Assembly (NCBI GenBank): GCA_947254465.1
Contig: CAMYEU010000025.1
Location: 1-13,313, forward strand
Reading direction: 5' to 3'
Length of the DNA: 13,313 nt
Origin: an uncultured Gemella sp.
GTDB taxonomy: Bacteria; Bacillota; Bacilli; Staphylococcales; Gemellaceae
A model generated the notes under the pieces. That model was not told the DNA's origin. It saw nothing but the letters and a program-made list of their open reading frames with translations, and did no database searches. Both the position numbers and the translations under genes were made by a program. This document shows positions 1-6,835 of the stretch, piece after piece (the first letter of the stretch is position 1; each line of letters opens with the position of its first letter).

Positions 1-49
1 ATCTACACACTGCATATCGTCGGCAGCGTCAGATGTGTATAAGAGACAG
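1..49. other. Nextera i5-side sequencing adapter (not genomic)
   Basis: Positions 1-8 are the end of the P5 sequence, 9-16 (ACTGCATA) match the Nextera S506 index as I remember it, 17-30 are the read-1 linker, and 31-49 are the 19-bp Tn5 mosaic end (AGATGTGTATAAGAGACAG). Genomic sequence starts at 50. Any translation crossing this boundary is artefactual. Confidence 0.98.
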
Positions 50-445
50 CATATACCCTCGTGTCCTAGCTTTAATAAGGTCAAAAGGAATAACTGATCT
101 TTGATACTCAAAAGCAATACTATTATCTTTAATAAACACATCAGCTATTTGAATATCATTTTTTTCCCCTGTTTTAAAAATATGTTCGACTTCCACATTA
201 CGATATTTTTTTCTAAAATGTTCGTAAAGATCTTTTTTCGCTTCTAGATGCTCACTACTCTCTTTCTTATATGTTTCAAACTCACAAGAACAATTTTTAG
301 CATGAGCAAAATGTGATTGAATTTTTACTCCCTTTTTAAAAATTACTTTCCCCCCACATATCGGACAGTGATATTCCATATTCTTTTGTATATCTTTGTC
401 CAATGCATTAAAAACCCCATCTTTATTATCGTATGCCACGTACAT
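50..445 (-). CDS. coiA: CoiA-family competence protein, N-terminal fragment cut by adapter
   Basis: Encodes the first 132 residues of a CoiA-like protein, a family needed for DNA uptake and recombination in competent Bacilli and predicted to carry a nuclease fold. Visible features are a CPIC pair (C27, C30) followed by HFAH at 45-48, resembling a small zinc-binding segment, then a basic/acidic helix and the PD-(D/E)XK-like strand pair ADVFI (D102) and IAFEYQ (E113, Q115). Family members are roughly 300-370 residues, so about two thirds is missing. Met132 (codon 52-50) is the last genomic residue; the following LSLIHI and stop are adapter. GAGGAGAA lies five bases before the ATG. It may be cotranscribed with the genes at 515 and 855. 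No streptococcal-type com-box (TACGAATA) is seen upstream. The family call is fairly secure; activity cannot be judged from a fragment. Confidence 0.8.
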
Positions 446-514
446 AATATTTCTCCTCTTTTTTCTGTACTACACTTCCAAACTACTTCTAACGACTCTT
501 ATTTAATTGTCAAT

Positions 515-796
515 TTACTTTAGATACCTATACTTTCTATAAATAAATCCATCTAATTCTATCTCTATAAAATTCATGAGATTTACCCAAGATATCTCAT
601 TTACCTCGTTATCACTATCTACCAAGTATATTTTCCCATCTTTTTCACAAAGATAATAATTTGTCTGACGAATACTCGCCTCTCTCATAAGATACATATC
701 ATTTTCTCTTATTGAAAAATCAAGGCATCTTTTGTACCATGGGACTTTTTCGTATTTTTTTACCTCCACAACACAATTATATTTTGTTGTATTCAT
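515..796 (-). CDS. hypothetical protein, 93 residues
   Basis: I do not recognise this protein. It is a small soluble product with no signal peptide or membrane segment. It is rich in Tyr, Glu, Asp and Lys and looks like alternating strands (VVEVKKYEKVPWYKR, IYLVDSD, FIEIELDGFIYRKYRYLK). It has three scattered cysteines and no metal-binding spacing. Reality as a gene is supported by AAGGAGG (804-810) seven bases before the ATG and by fit into a same-strand run: 58 bases after the rlmA-like gene and 69 bases before coiA. Function is unknown; proximity to coiA does not by itself make it a competence gene. Confidence 0.75.
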   Translation of the reverse strand: MNTTKYNCVVEVKKYEKVPWYKRCLDFSIRENDMYLMREASIRQTNYYLCEKDGKIYLVDSDNEVNEISWVNLMNFIEIELDGFIYRKYRYLK

Positions 797-854
797 AACC
801 TAACCTCCTTCATAAGTTCTTCCTTTCTTTGATATACGGTGTTTTCAAGGTATT

Positions 855-1670
855 TCACTTTTTACACACTAAAATCTCTAAGTCTATAGTTATCTCTTTC
901 AAACTATCTACATCAACAGCAGTAATATTTTTAGAAAATGTTAAAGGGGTCATCTTAAGAAAATTCTCAGCTTGCACCTTATCTAATCGAAATGTATCCC
1001 TTACCGTTATCCTCTCTACGATAGTACAATTCTCCTCGATTAGACTTACAGTATCACTATTAGTATACTCCTTTCCTCCGATTAATTCTCTAATTTCTCT
1101 TAAATACCTAGCATTCGGAATAACCTTAATTAAATACCCCGCATCTCCAAGCACTCTAAAAAATTCTTCATAATTTGCAGGTGTCAATATATTTAAAATG
1201 CACGATACACTATTATCTCTAAATGGTAAATTAGCCAAATTAGCAACCATGTAAGGATTTAACTTATCTTCTTTCACAGCTAATTCTATAGCATCTTTAC
1301 TATTATCCAAACCATAAAAATATTTCTCAGGAAATGCTGTCTTCAACTTTCTAATGTAATAACCTTCTCCACAACCAATATCTAACACCACTTCTTTAGC
1401 ATATTTTTCAATCAAATTTTGAATATTTTTTAGTACATTCACATAAAAATCATTACTAAAAATTTCGCCACGTGCTTTAAATAATTCCTCATTATATTTT
1501 GTTGGTTTATAATTATTTATTAAATGAATATAACCCTTTTTCGAAAAATCATACCGATGGTTATTACCACAAACTAAGCTTATATTTTCTATCCGTGATT
1601 CAGACAAACACTTCGGACAACTATATATTTCTTCAGAATTAAATTTCTTTATTACATTCTCTATTTTCAT
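855..1670 (-). CDS. rlmA: RlmA-type 23S rRNA (guanine-N1) methyltransferase
   Basis: Predicted SAM-dependent methyltransferase of the RlmA/TlrB family, which methylates N1 of a guanine in helix 35 of 23S rRNA (G745 or G748, E. coli numbering) near the peptide exit tunnel. The N-terminal zinc ribbon is complete: C18, C21, C34 and H38. It is followed by the family stretch HRYDFSKKGYIHLI with a polar NNYKPTKYNEELFKAR linker. The class I SAM motif is VVLDIGCGEGYY at 94-105, with acidic strand ends at YGLDNS and a later NILTP motif. Length (271 residues) is normal for the family. The RBS is modest (GAGGCG, five bases upstream), and a TGATACAAT extended -10 lies at 1698-1706 on the minus strand. 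Gram-positive members usually modify G748 (TlrB/RlmAII), and some influence macrolide or ketolide susceptibility; the exact target base cannot be decided from sequence alone. Confidence 0.88.
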   Translation of the reverse strand: MKIENVIKKFNSEEIYSCPKCLSESRIENISLVCGNNHRYDFSKKGYIHLINNYKPTKYNEELFKARGEIFSNDFYVNVLKNIQNLIEKYAKEVVLDIGCGEGYYIRKLKTAFPEKYFYGLDNSKDAIELAVKEDKLNPYMVANLANLPFRDNSVSCILNILTPANYEEFFRVLGDAGYLIKVIPNARYLREIRELIGGKEYTNSDTVSLIEENCTIVERITVRDTFRLDKVQAENFLKMTPLTFSKNITAVDVDSLKEITIDLEILVCKK

Positions 1671-1697
1671 TAAAACGCCTCTATACTTTCTAAGTTT

Positions 1698-1706
1698 ATT
1701 GTATCA
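1698..1706 (-). promoter_or_regulatory. extended -10 element upstream of rlmA
   Basis: Minus-strand TGATACAAT (TGn plus TACAAT) lies about 30 bases before the rlmA start codon. No good -35 is seen at 16-18 bases, so the call rests on the extended -10 alone. Confidence 0.4.
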
Positions 1707-1834
1707 AATTTCATTTAAGAATGGTAGCAAAAAACAACTTAAAAATTAGAAATTTTCAACTTTTTCAGTTTTTTTCTAAACTTTATTTTTATTAAGTAAA
1801 TACCTACATTATCCCCTTATTACAAAACAAAAAC

Positions 1835-1867
1835 GACGATATATTTACTAGAAATATTTTTATCGTC
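1835..1867 (-). terminator. terminator-like hairpin downstream of tadA
   Basis: Arms GACGAT (1835-1840) and ATCGTC (1862-1867), with an inner stem ATATTT (1841-1846)/AAATAT (1852-1857) and a four-base bulge. On the minus strand the stem is followed by GTTTTTGTTTTG, a good U-tract. It lies about 215 bases beyond the tadA stop, after the repeat copy at 1906-2064, and would insulate rlmA from tadA transcription. The rest of the 1671-2081 gap shows nothing beyond this hairpin, the rlmA -10 and the repeat copy. Confidence 0.5.
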
Positions 1868-1905
1868 ATTATATTTATATATTATTATTTTTCATTATTT
1901 CATAT

Positions 1906-2064
1906 GGGAGGGAATCAGAAATCATAATCTCGAAGAAATTGATTTCGTCAAGTCACTTCTCGAAGTTCTAAAAAGCTTTTATAAAGCCAATTTAGATATC
2001 AATAAATCACTGTGCCTATAGATTTCCATATAAACTTTAAAAAATTTAAGAACTTTGCATTAAC
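1906..2064 (-). repeat. dispersed intergenic repeat, diverged copy 3
   Basis: Aligns along its length with the two copies at 6432-6602 and 6661-6835. The opening GGGAG, the GAAATC core, and the tail with CTTTTATAAA, AATTTA, ATCAATAAA, AAACTTT and AACTTT appear in the same order. The outer hairpin arms have decayed (GGGAGGGAATC against AGTCACTTCTC), but an inner stem GAAATCA (1918-1924)/TGATTTC (1940-1946) is intact. Like the others, it lies just downstream of a minus-strand gene (tadA stop at 2082-2084) with the hairpin end distal to that gene. Confidence 0.65.
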
Positions 2065-2081
2065 CCTAATATATTAAATTT

Positions 2082-2576
2082 CTATTTCTTTTTTTCTCTT
2101 AACTCTTTAAAAAAATTCTTCATCAACGTCGAACACTCTTCTTCGAGCACCCCAGAGATGACCTTAGCTTGATGGTTAAATTTATTCTCACCTACTAAAT
2201 CAATACAGCTTCCACAACAACCATATTTAGGATCACTTGCTCCATAGATAACATTTTCTATTCTAGCTTGGACAATAGCTCCACTACACATAACACAAGG
2301 CTCCACAGTGGTATATAAATAACTATTATCAAGTCTCCAAAATCCTTGTTTCTCACAACCCTCTTTAATAACTAGCATCTCAGCATGATTCAATGCTTGT
2401 TGATTTTCTTCACGAGTATTATGAGCTTTCGCAATAACCTTATCATCAACAACTAGCACAGCTCCAATCGGAACTTCTCCTTTAGCGTACGCTCTCCGCG
2501 CTTCTTCTAACGCCAACTCCATATAATAAGAATGATCTTTCACAACACTATATCCTTCCACAAATACTTTTTTCAT
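2082..2576 (-). CDS. tadA: tRNA(Arg)-specific adenosine deaminase TadA
   Basis: Deaminates adenosine 34 to inosine in the anticodon wobble position of tRNA-Arg(ACG), so that one tRNA reads CGU, CGC and CGA. The zinc-dependent cytidine/deoxycytidylate deaminase fold is complete: HAE (H64 zinc ligand, E66 proton shuttle) and PCVMC (C94 and C97 zinc ligands). Family-typical GEVPIGAVLV (33-42), AHNTRE, EMLVI, FNHQAKVISGVLEEEC and the basic C-terminal helix ending KELREKKK are also present. At 164 residues it is close to the B. subtilis enzyme, but the first 11 residues look like an upstream over-extension. The ATG at 2576 has no ribosome binding site, whereas GTG at codon 12 (2543) has GGAAGGA nine bases upstream, giving a 153-residue protein. 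The longest frame is reported here; the shorter start is preferred on sequence grounds. It appears monocistronic. Confidence 0.93.
   Translation of the reverse strand: MKKVFVEGYSVVKDHSYYMELALEEARRAYAKGEVPIGAVLVVDDKVIAKAHNTREENQQALNHAEMLVIKEGCEKQGFWRLDNSYLYTTVEPCVMCSGAIVQARIENVIYGASDPKYGCCGSCIDLVGENKFNHQAKVISGVLEEECSTLMKNFFKELREKKK
2553..2559 (-). promoter_or_regulatory. RBS supporting a GTG start for TadA at 2543
   Basis: Minus-strand GGAAGGA with a nine-base spacer to GTG (2543-2541). The upstream ATG (2576) directly follows TGATATAAT, an extended -10 ending three bases before it. Transcription from that element would start at or inside the ATG, leaving this internal site as the usable one. 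Confidence 0.45.
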
Positions 2577-2642
2577 TTTATTATATCATATTTAGAAATC
2601 ATTAGGGATGGTAAGTTGTAAAATTGTATATAGCAATCAGAT

Positions 2643-2688
2643 AAAAAAAGACTTAACAAAAACAATTTTAAAACTGATTTTGTTAAGT
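2643..2688 (-). terminator. intrinsic terminator of the YdcF-family gene
   Basis: Perfect 11-bp arms: ACTTAACAAAA (2651-2661) and TTTTGTTAAGT (2678-2688). The minus-strand read-out is followed by C(T)7 from the A-run at 2643-2649. It starts 16 bases after the stop codon of the 2704-3741 gene and separates it from tadA. The inner loop can extend the stem with CAG/TTG pairs. Confidence 0.8.
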
Positions 2689-2703
2689 TTATTATCTTAA
2701 ATT

Positions 2704-3741
2704 CTAGCGATAATTAATCCAATAATATACTTCAACAAATATTATTGCAACTATAAATAAAGATGTAAGCACACCTAAAACTACTACATGTACTTTTCTT
2801 TTGAAATACAGATATCCTATAAATTCTCTAATAAAAGCATTAAGGCTGAAATAGAACTTTGTGGGCGCTCCATAACCAATACATCTAAAACCTAGAGTTC
2901 GTGCTTGTACTAACGCTCGGTAAACGTGGTAATAATTCGTCACCACAGCAAAACTTTTATCGGCTGGAATAAATTTCTTTGAAAAAATAATATTTTCTTC
3001 AGTAGAAGTTGATTTATCTTCTAAGATTATATATTTTTCATCAACACCTTGCTCAAGAGCATAGTTTTTCATCGCAAAGGCTTCAGATACTACTTCATCA
3101 GGGCCTTGACCTCCGGACATAATTAGTTTACTTCCAGGATTGTCTTTATAAACTTTTATCCCTTTTTTAATTCTGCTAGCAAGAAGTGGAGTTACTCTCT
3201 CACCAATCAACCCTGCACCTAAAACAACAACATAATCAATCTTCCTCGGTAGAATATTAATGAAGTTTAAGACACTAGATACTAAATAAGACATCGCTAT
3301 ACATAGAAAATATAAAACTACTAAACTAACATAAACATAAATTGTATTTAACAGAATATTGTCATGTGTATAAGTAGCAACACGAGGCCAATAAAATATA
3401 TAACCTACAAGTAAGAAAAACGTAGCCAGACTCAATAAGTTACCTACTCTTAAGCCTTCCCTTTTAATAAGTATAAATGAATTGTATAGAAACATTATTA
3501 CTACTACAATCGACAGCAGGGTGAATATTACTATCGCTATGACAAGTAATACTACACCTAAATTATAAACTAACTTATTATCTTGTGCATGATTAGTAAT
3601 AAAGGACATTACATAAAAAATAAAACTTAAACCTGTGGCTATAAAGAATATTCCTAAAAATAGATTTCTTCTATCAAAATATAAAACAAATAAAAACAGC
3701 AACAGAAATACTACAAAAACTATAAAAGAACCTATTACCAT
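2704..3741 (-). CDS. membrane-anchored YdcF/DUF218 (SanA/ElyC-like) protein
   Basis: A 345-residue integral membrane protein with a DUF218 domain. The N-terminal half has about five hydrophobic segments (approximately 2-22, 28-50, 57-90, 100-118, 133-160). DUF218 follows at about 168-312, with VLGAG (173-177), SGGQG (209-213), EDKSTSTEEN (241-250) and VTNYYHVYRA (267-276), the order of conserved motifs in this family. One last membrane segment lies at 318-343. DUF218 proteins such as SanA and ElyC are linked to cell-envelope integrity and peptidoglycan or lipid-carrier metabolism; YdcF binds SAM in vitro. The substrate is unknown. AAGGAGG (3747-3753) sits five bases before the ATG. Its own promoter (3774-3803) and terminator (2643-2688) make it a single-gene unit. 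Confidence 0.85.
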   Translation of the reverse strand: MVIGSFIVFVVFLLLFLFVLYFDRRNLFLGIFFIATGLSFIFYVMSFITNHAQDNKLVYNLGVVLLVIAIVIFTLLSIVVVIMFLYNSFILIKREGLRVGNLLSLATFFLLVGYIFYWPRVATYTHDNILLNTIYVYVSLVVLYFLCIAMSYLVSSVLNFINILPRKIDYVVVLGAGLIGERVTPLLASRIKKGIKVYKDNPGSKLIMSGGQGPDEVVSEAFAMKNYALEQGVDEKYIILEDKSTSTEENIIFSKKFIPADKSFAVVTNYYHVYRALVQARTLGFRCIGYGAPTKFYFSLNAFIREFIGYLYFKRKVHVVVLGVLTSLFIVAIIFVEVYYWINYR

Positions 3742-3773
3742 AAAAACCTCCTTCTTACATATGTATATTATAG

Positions 3774-3803
3774 ATTATATTGCAAAATTAGTATAAGTGT
3801 CAA
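3774..3803 (-). promoter_or_regulatory. sigma-A promoter of the YdcF-family gene
   Basis: Minus-strand TTGACA (3798-3803) and TATAAT (3774-3779), both perfect consensus hexamers with an 18-base spacer, about 33 bases before the start codon. A second TATAAT-like match lies just downstream. Confidence 0.75.
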
Positions 3804-3858
3804 TCATGTCTAGAAATAACCTACATCTTCCTCCCGCAGTTACCTTCACATTAAATAT

Positions 3859-3945
3859 AAAAACGAGGAATACTAGATTCATTATAATAACCAAAAGTTA
3901 CATTATTTCGCAACTTTCTGATTATAACACAATCTACTATTCCTC
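3859..3945 (-). terminator. long nested inverted repeat and terminator after the ABC transporter gene
   Basis: Arms GAGGAATACTAGATT (3865-3879) and AATCTACTATTCCTC (3931-3945) pair over 15 positions with one mismatch. Inside them TTATAAT (3882-3888) pairs with ATTATAA (3921-3927) and AAAGTT (3894-3899) with AACTTT (3912-3917). The whole 81-base element can fold as one long hairpin. On the minus strand it begins 10 bases after the transporter stop codon and is followed by GTTTTTATA, so it should terminate transcription. It is much longer than a usual intrinsic terminator. Confidence 0.65.
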
Positions 3946-3955
3946 ATATTATTTG

Positions 3956-6277
3956 TTATTCAGTTCTCAATGCTTCGACTGGATTTTTCTTCGCAGCTAT
4001 TCTCGATGGAATAATACTAGCAATAAGCGTTAATACTAAACTAAGAGCTATTAATCCAATTGATGCCTGAGCACTTAATGACGCTGTGAAACTCTCCACT
4101 TCTAATCCCTTAGCAACTGCTCTACTAATAGGAATAGATAGAAGCATAGTCACCACTACACCTACAGCACCAGAAATAAATCCGATTAACCCTGCTTCTG
4201 CGATAAAGATTCTTGTGATATCTTTTTTACGAGCACCAATCGCACGTAGAATACCAATTTCCTTCGTTCTTTCTACTACAGATACATACGTTAGTATCCC
4301 AATCATAATAGATGATACTATCAATGAGATTCCCGCAAATGCTGATAAGATTAATGAAATTGTATTAATCATCTGTGACATAATCGTTGTCATCTGCTTC
4401 GCCATATCTGCATATGTGATGTTATATTTGTGATAATCTGCACTGTCTGAACCATATTTTTCAGCCACTTTTTTGTTAAAATTATTAATAACTTCTGCTA
4501 TTTTGTCACGGTCATTGAAAGATTTCGGATAAATATTAATTGCACTCGGTGTAGATTTTCCACCTATTGTGGCAATAATCTGATCAGCCATGTCCGCATC
4601 AATCTTCTGACGCGTCGCCACATTTACAGTTTTGTCCTTTTCTTGCGCAACAACAATATCAGATTTAGCCTCTTTTTCCAACATAGTATCTTGTAATGAT
4701 TTTGTATATCCGATTGTCATCTGAGGTCTAGTGAAACTATCTTTAGCTTTTAATATAGCCACTAACTTAACCTTAGTTCCCGAATCATACATCTTAGTAT
4801 CAATATCACGCGGAACAAAACCATCACCGATTTTTCTATAATAGTTATTATTATCTATAACGCTAAATTCTTTTCCAATAATATCTTCATACTTAACTTT
4901 TGAATTTTCATCAAAACCTAATGCTTTTAGTGTTGCTTTGTCGATTTCGTTATTTTTCGCAGTAAATAACACGACTTCATTATCACTAGGATATTCAAAA
5001 TTATCTTTAGATGACTTCACCACTTCGTATTGATTCATAATCATATTCTTATCTTCTGGTAATACTCCAAAAATACTATCACCAAACGCATCTTGATCTT
5101 GTTTTACAGCAATTACATCACCTTTTGCATTTTTAGTCAACGCCTGAATAGTATATCCTTGAGTAAATTCAATCGCAGAATAATAATCCTTCGCATTATT
5201 TTGAATATAGTTTATAAATGTTTCTCCATTTCCTAATGCATCGACAGAATATAAGTTTCTATGTACATCACGACTAGACTTAGGCACTAACTCTGAACCA
5301 TTAGAATCTTTTTCTGAATTGTCATCATCAACACTAAGCCCAAAGTTTACCTGATTCGCACTAATCATAATCGGCATAGACGATAAATTCTCATTTTGCA
5401 TCGTTTGAATATACTTATCCATACCAGATGAAATAGACAATACTAAACCTATACTAATGATACCTATGCTGCTAGCAGCAACCGTCATAAATGTACGAAA
5501 TTTTTTCGTAAGAAGGTTTTTAAAACTTGATTTAATCGCACTGCTAAATGCCATCGCAGTTTTCTTCAAAGCAAATCCATTATCAGCAACCTCTTCAGCT
5601 ACGTAAGAATTTGTATCTTCTTGAATCTCACCATCTTTAACTCGTACTATTCTATCACTATATTTTTTCGCTAGTTCTGGATTGTGCGTTACCATTATAA
5701 CTAACTTCGTCTTACTTATTTCTTTAATAAGTTCCATAATTTGAACACTAGTCTTACTATCTAACGCTCCTGTTGGTTCATCAGCAAGAATAATCTTTGG
5801 ATCAGTTACTAATGCGCGGGCAATCGCCACCCTTTGCATCTGACCTCCAGAAAGTTGATTAGGTTTTTTATAAAGATGCTCCGCTAAGCCAACATCTTCT
5901 AATACTTTCTTAGCTTTTTCATGATTTTCTGAATTAGAATGCCCTGAAATAGACAAAGCTAATTTTACATTTTCAATAACACTTAAGTGAGATATTAAAT
6001 TATAACTTTGAAAGACAAAACCTATAGTCCCATTCCTATAACTATCCCAATCTCTATCTTTAAACTCTTTAGTAGAACGCCCCATAAGAGCCATATCACC
6101 AGATGTGTATTTATCTAAACCACCTATAATATTTAATAGCGTTGTTTTTCCACTTCCACTTGCTCCTAAAATCGAGACAAATTCATTTCCTCTAAAATGA
6201 ATATTTACAGATTTTAGTACTTCTACTTCACTACCACCAGTATTATACTTCTTAACTATATTTTTAAGTTCTAACAC
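3956..6277 (-). CDS. fused ABC transporter, ATPase plus FtsX/MacB-type permease
   Basis: A 773-residue MacB-like exporter half with ATPase and permease in one chain. The nucleotide-binding domain (1-220) has Walker A GASGSGKT (38-45), Q-loop Q90, signature LSGGQ (142-146), Walker B ILADEPTG (163-170) and switch H198. The MacB/LolD-specific spacing is kept. The permease has a first membrane segment at about 263-285, a large extracytoplasmic domain (about 286-635), and an FtsX core of three segments (about 640-668, 695-715, 737-757), including VERTKEIGILRAIGARKKDI. Such mechanotransmission transporters usually resist or expel antimicrobial peptides or handle lipoproteins. It starts with GTG (6277), with AGGAGG (6285-6290) seven bases upstream. 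It lies downstream of sdpRI on the same strand, separated by 538 bases containing repeats. No membrane-fusion partner or two-component system is present in the window. Substrate is unknown. Confidence 0.9.
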   Translation of the reverse strand: MLELKNIVKKYNTGGSEVEVLKSVNIHFRGNEFVSILGASGSGKTTLLNIIGGLDKYTSGDMALMGRSTKEFKDRDWDSYRNGTIGFVFQSYNLISHLSVIENVKLALSISGHSNSENHEKAKKVLEDVGLAEHLYKKPNQLSGGQMQRVAIARALVTDPKIILADEPTGALDSKTSVQIMELIKEISKTKLVIMVTHNPELAKKYSDRIVRVKDGEIQEDTNSYVAEEVADNGFALKKTAMAFSSAIKSSFKNLLTKKFRTFMTVAASSIGIISIGLVLSISSGMDKYIQTMQNENLSSMPIMISANQVNFGLSVDDDNSEKDSNGSELVPKSSRDVHRNLYSVDALGNGETFINYIQNNAKDYYSAIEFTQGYTIQALTKNAKGDVIAVKQDQDAFGDSIFGVLPEDKNMIMNQYEVVKSSKDNFEYPSDNEVVLFTAKNNEIDKATLKALGFDENSKVKYEDIIGKEFSVIDNNNYYRKIGDGFVPRDIDTKMYDSGTKVKLVAILKAKDSFTRPQMTIGYTKSLQDTMLEKEAKSDIVVAQEKDKTVNVATRQKIDADMADQIIATIGGKSTPSAINIYPKSFNDRDKIAEVINNFNKKVAEKYGSDSADYHKYNITYADMAKQMTTIMSQMINTISLILSAFAGISLIVSSIMIGILTYVSVVERTKEIGILRAIGARKKDITRIFIAEAGLIGFISGAVGVVVTMLLSIPISRAVAKGLEVESFTASLSAQASIGLIALSLVLTLIASIIPSRIAAKKNPVEALRTE

Positions 6278-6346
6278 CCTATATCCTCCTAATCTAATTT
6301 TATTAAAAATGATAATTAGCTTACATAAATCACTTTCATAGTTTCA

Positions 6347-6352
6347 ATTATA
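6347..6352 (-). promoter_or_regulatory. possible -10 box for the ABC transporter gene
   Basis: Minus-strand TATAAT (perfect -10) lies about 70 bases before the GTG start. No convincing -35 is seen at 16-18 bases, only T-rich sequence, so this is a weak call. Confidence 0.3.
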
Positions 6353-6431
6353 ACACAAACTTCTAATCCCTAAAAATAATATCCTAAGTGCCTAAACATA
6401 AAATAAATTTTAAGTTAATCCTTAGAAGAAA

Positions 6432-6602
6432 GGGAGTGACTCAAAAATCGTGATTTCGTAGAAATCGGTTTTAACGAGTCACTCCCACAAAGCTTGTTAA
6501 ATATTTTAAAAACTTTTATAAAACGAATTTAAGTATCAATAAACGACTACGTTTACAAATCTTCATGAAAACTTTTTTTGAAATTTAAAACTTTTAGGTC
6601 TG
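6432..6602 (-). repeat. dispersed intergenic repeat, copy 1, with long palindrome
   Basis: About 170 bases. The left end is a strong hairpin: GGGAGTGACTC (6432-6442) with GAGTCACTCCC (6476-6486), inner AAAATC (6444-6449)/GGTTTT (6467-6472) using one G-T pair, and tip GATTTC (6452-6457)/GAAATC (6461-6466). The rest is an AT-rich body shared with copies 2 and 3. Read on the minus strand, the hairpin is at the 3' end and is followed by TTTCTTCT, so it could act as a terminator. No coding potential is seen. With copy 2 it fills most of the 6278-6815 gap. Confidence 0.8.
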
Positions 6603-6660
6603 CTATTATAACCTAAGAATAATTTTCAGTTGTAATCTACTTTCAGAGTCTGAAATAGAA

Positions 6661-6835
6661 TGAGAGTGACTCAAAAATCGTAATTTCTCAAAAATCGATT
6701 TTATCGAGTCACTCCCGCACAATCTATTAGATATCTAAAAAGATTTCATAAAGCGAATTTAGATATTAATAAACCACTGCGTCTATAAGTTTTCTTGTAA
6801 ACTTTTTTTAAAAATCTAGGACTTTTGGGTCAACC
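6661..6835 (-). repeat. dispersed intergenic repeat, copy 2, running into the sdpI 3' end
   Basis: Same unit and orientation as copy 1, with 58 bases between them. Hairpin arms are GAGTGACTC (6664-6672) and GAGTCACTC (6706-6714), with an inner stem AAAATCG (6674-6680)/CGATTTT (6696-6702). The inner stem differs in sequence from copy 1 but stays paired. The distal end (6816-6835) overlaps the last codons and stop of sdpI. Confidence 0.8.

Noticed and set aside
446..514. Streptococcal-type com-box upstream of coiA
   Set aside because: No TACGAATA-like element is present in the spacer.
829..1173. Open plus-strand frame of 114 codons opposite the rlmA-like gene
   Set aside because: It is the antisense of a clearly recognised methyltransferase, with no RBS or family resemblance.
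3797..4033. Open plus-strand frame across the spacer and transporter 3' end
   Set aside because: It overlaps the long palindrome and the end of the ABC gene, lacks an RBS, and has a low-complexity Ser/Tyr/Asn composition.
4086..4433. Open plus-strand frame opposite the FtsX permease region
   Set aside because: Shadow of the strongly supported transporter frame; its hydrophobic look mirrors the membrane segments.
6432..6835. CRISPR array or insertion sequence at the tandem repeats
   Set aside because: Only two copies about 170 bases long with a 58-base gap, no short regular spacers, and no transposase frame.
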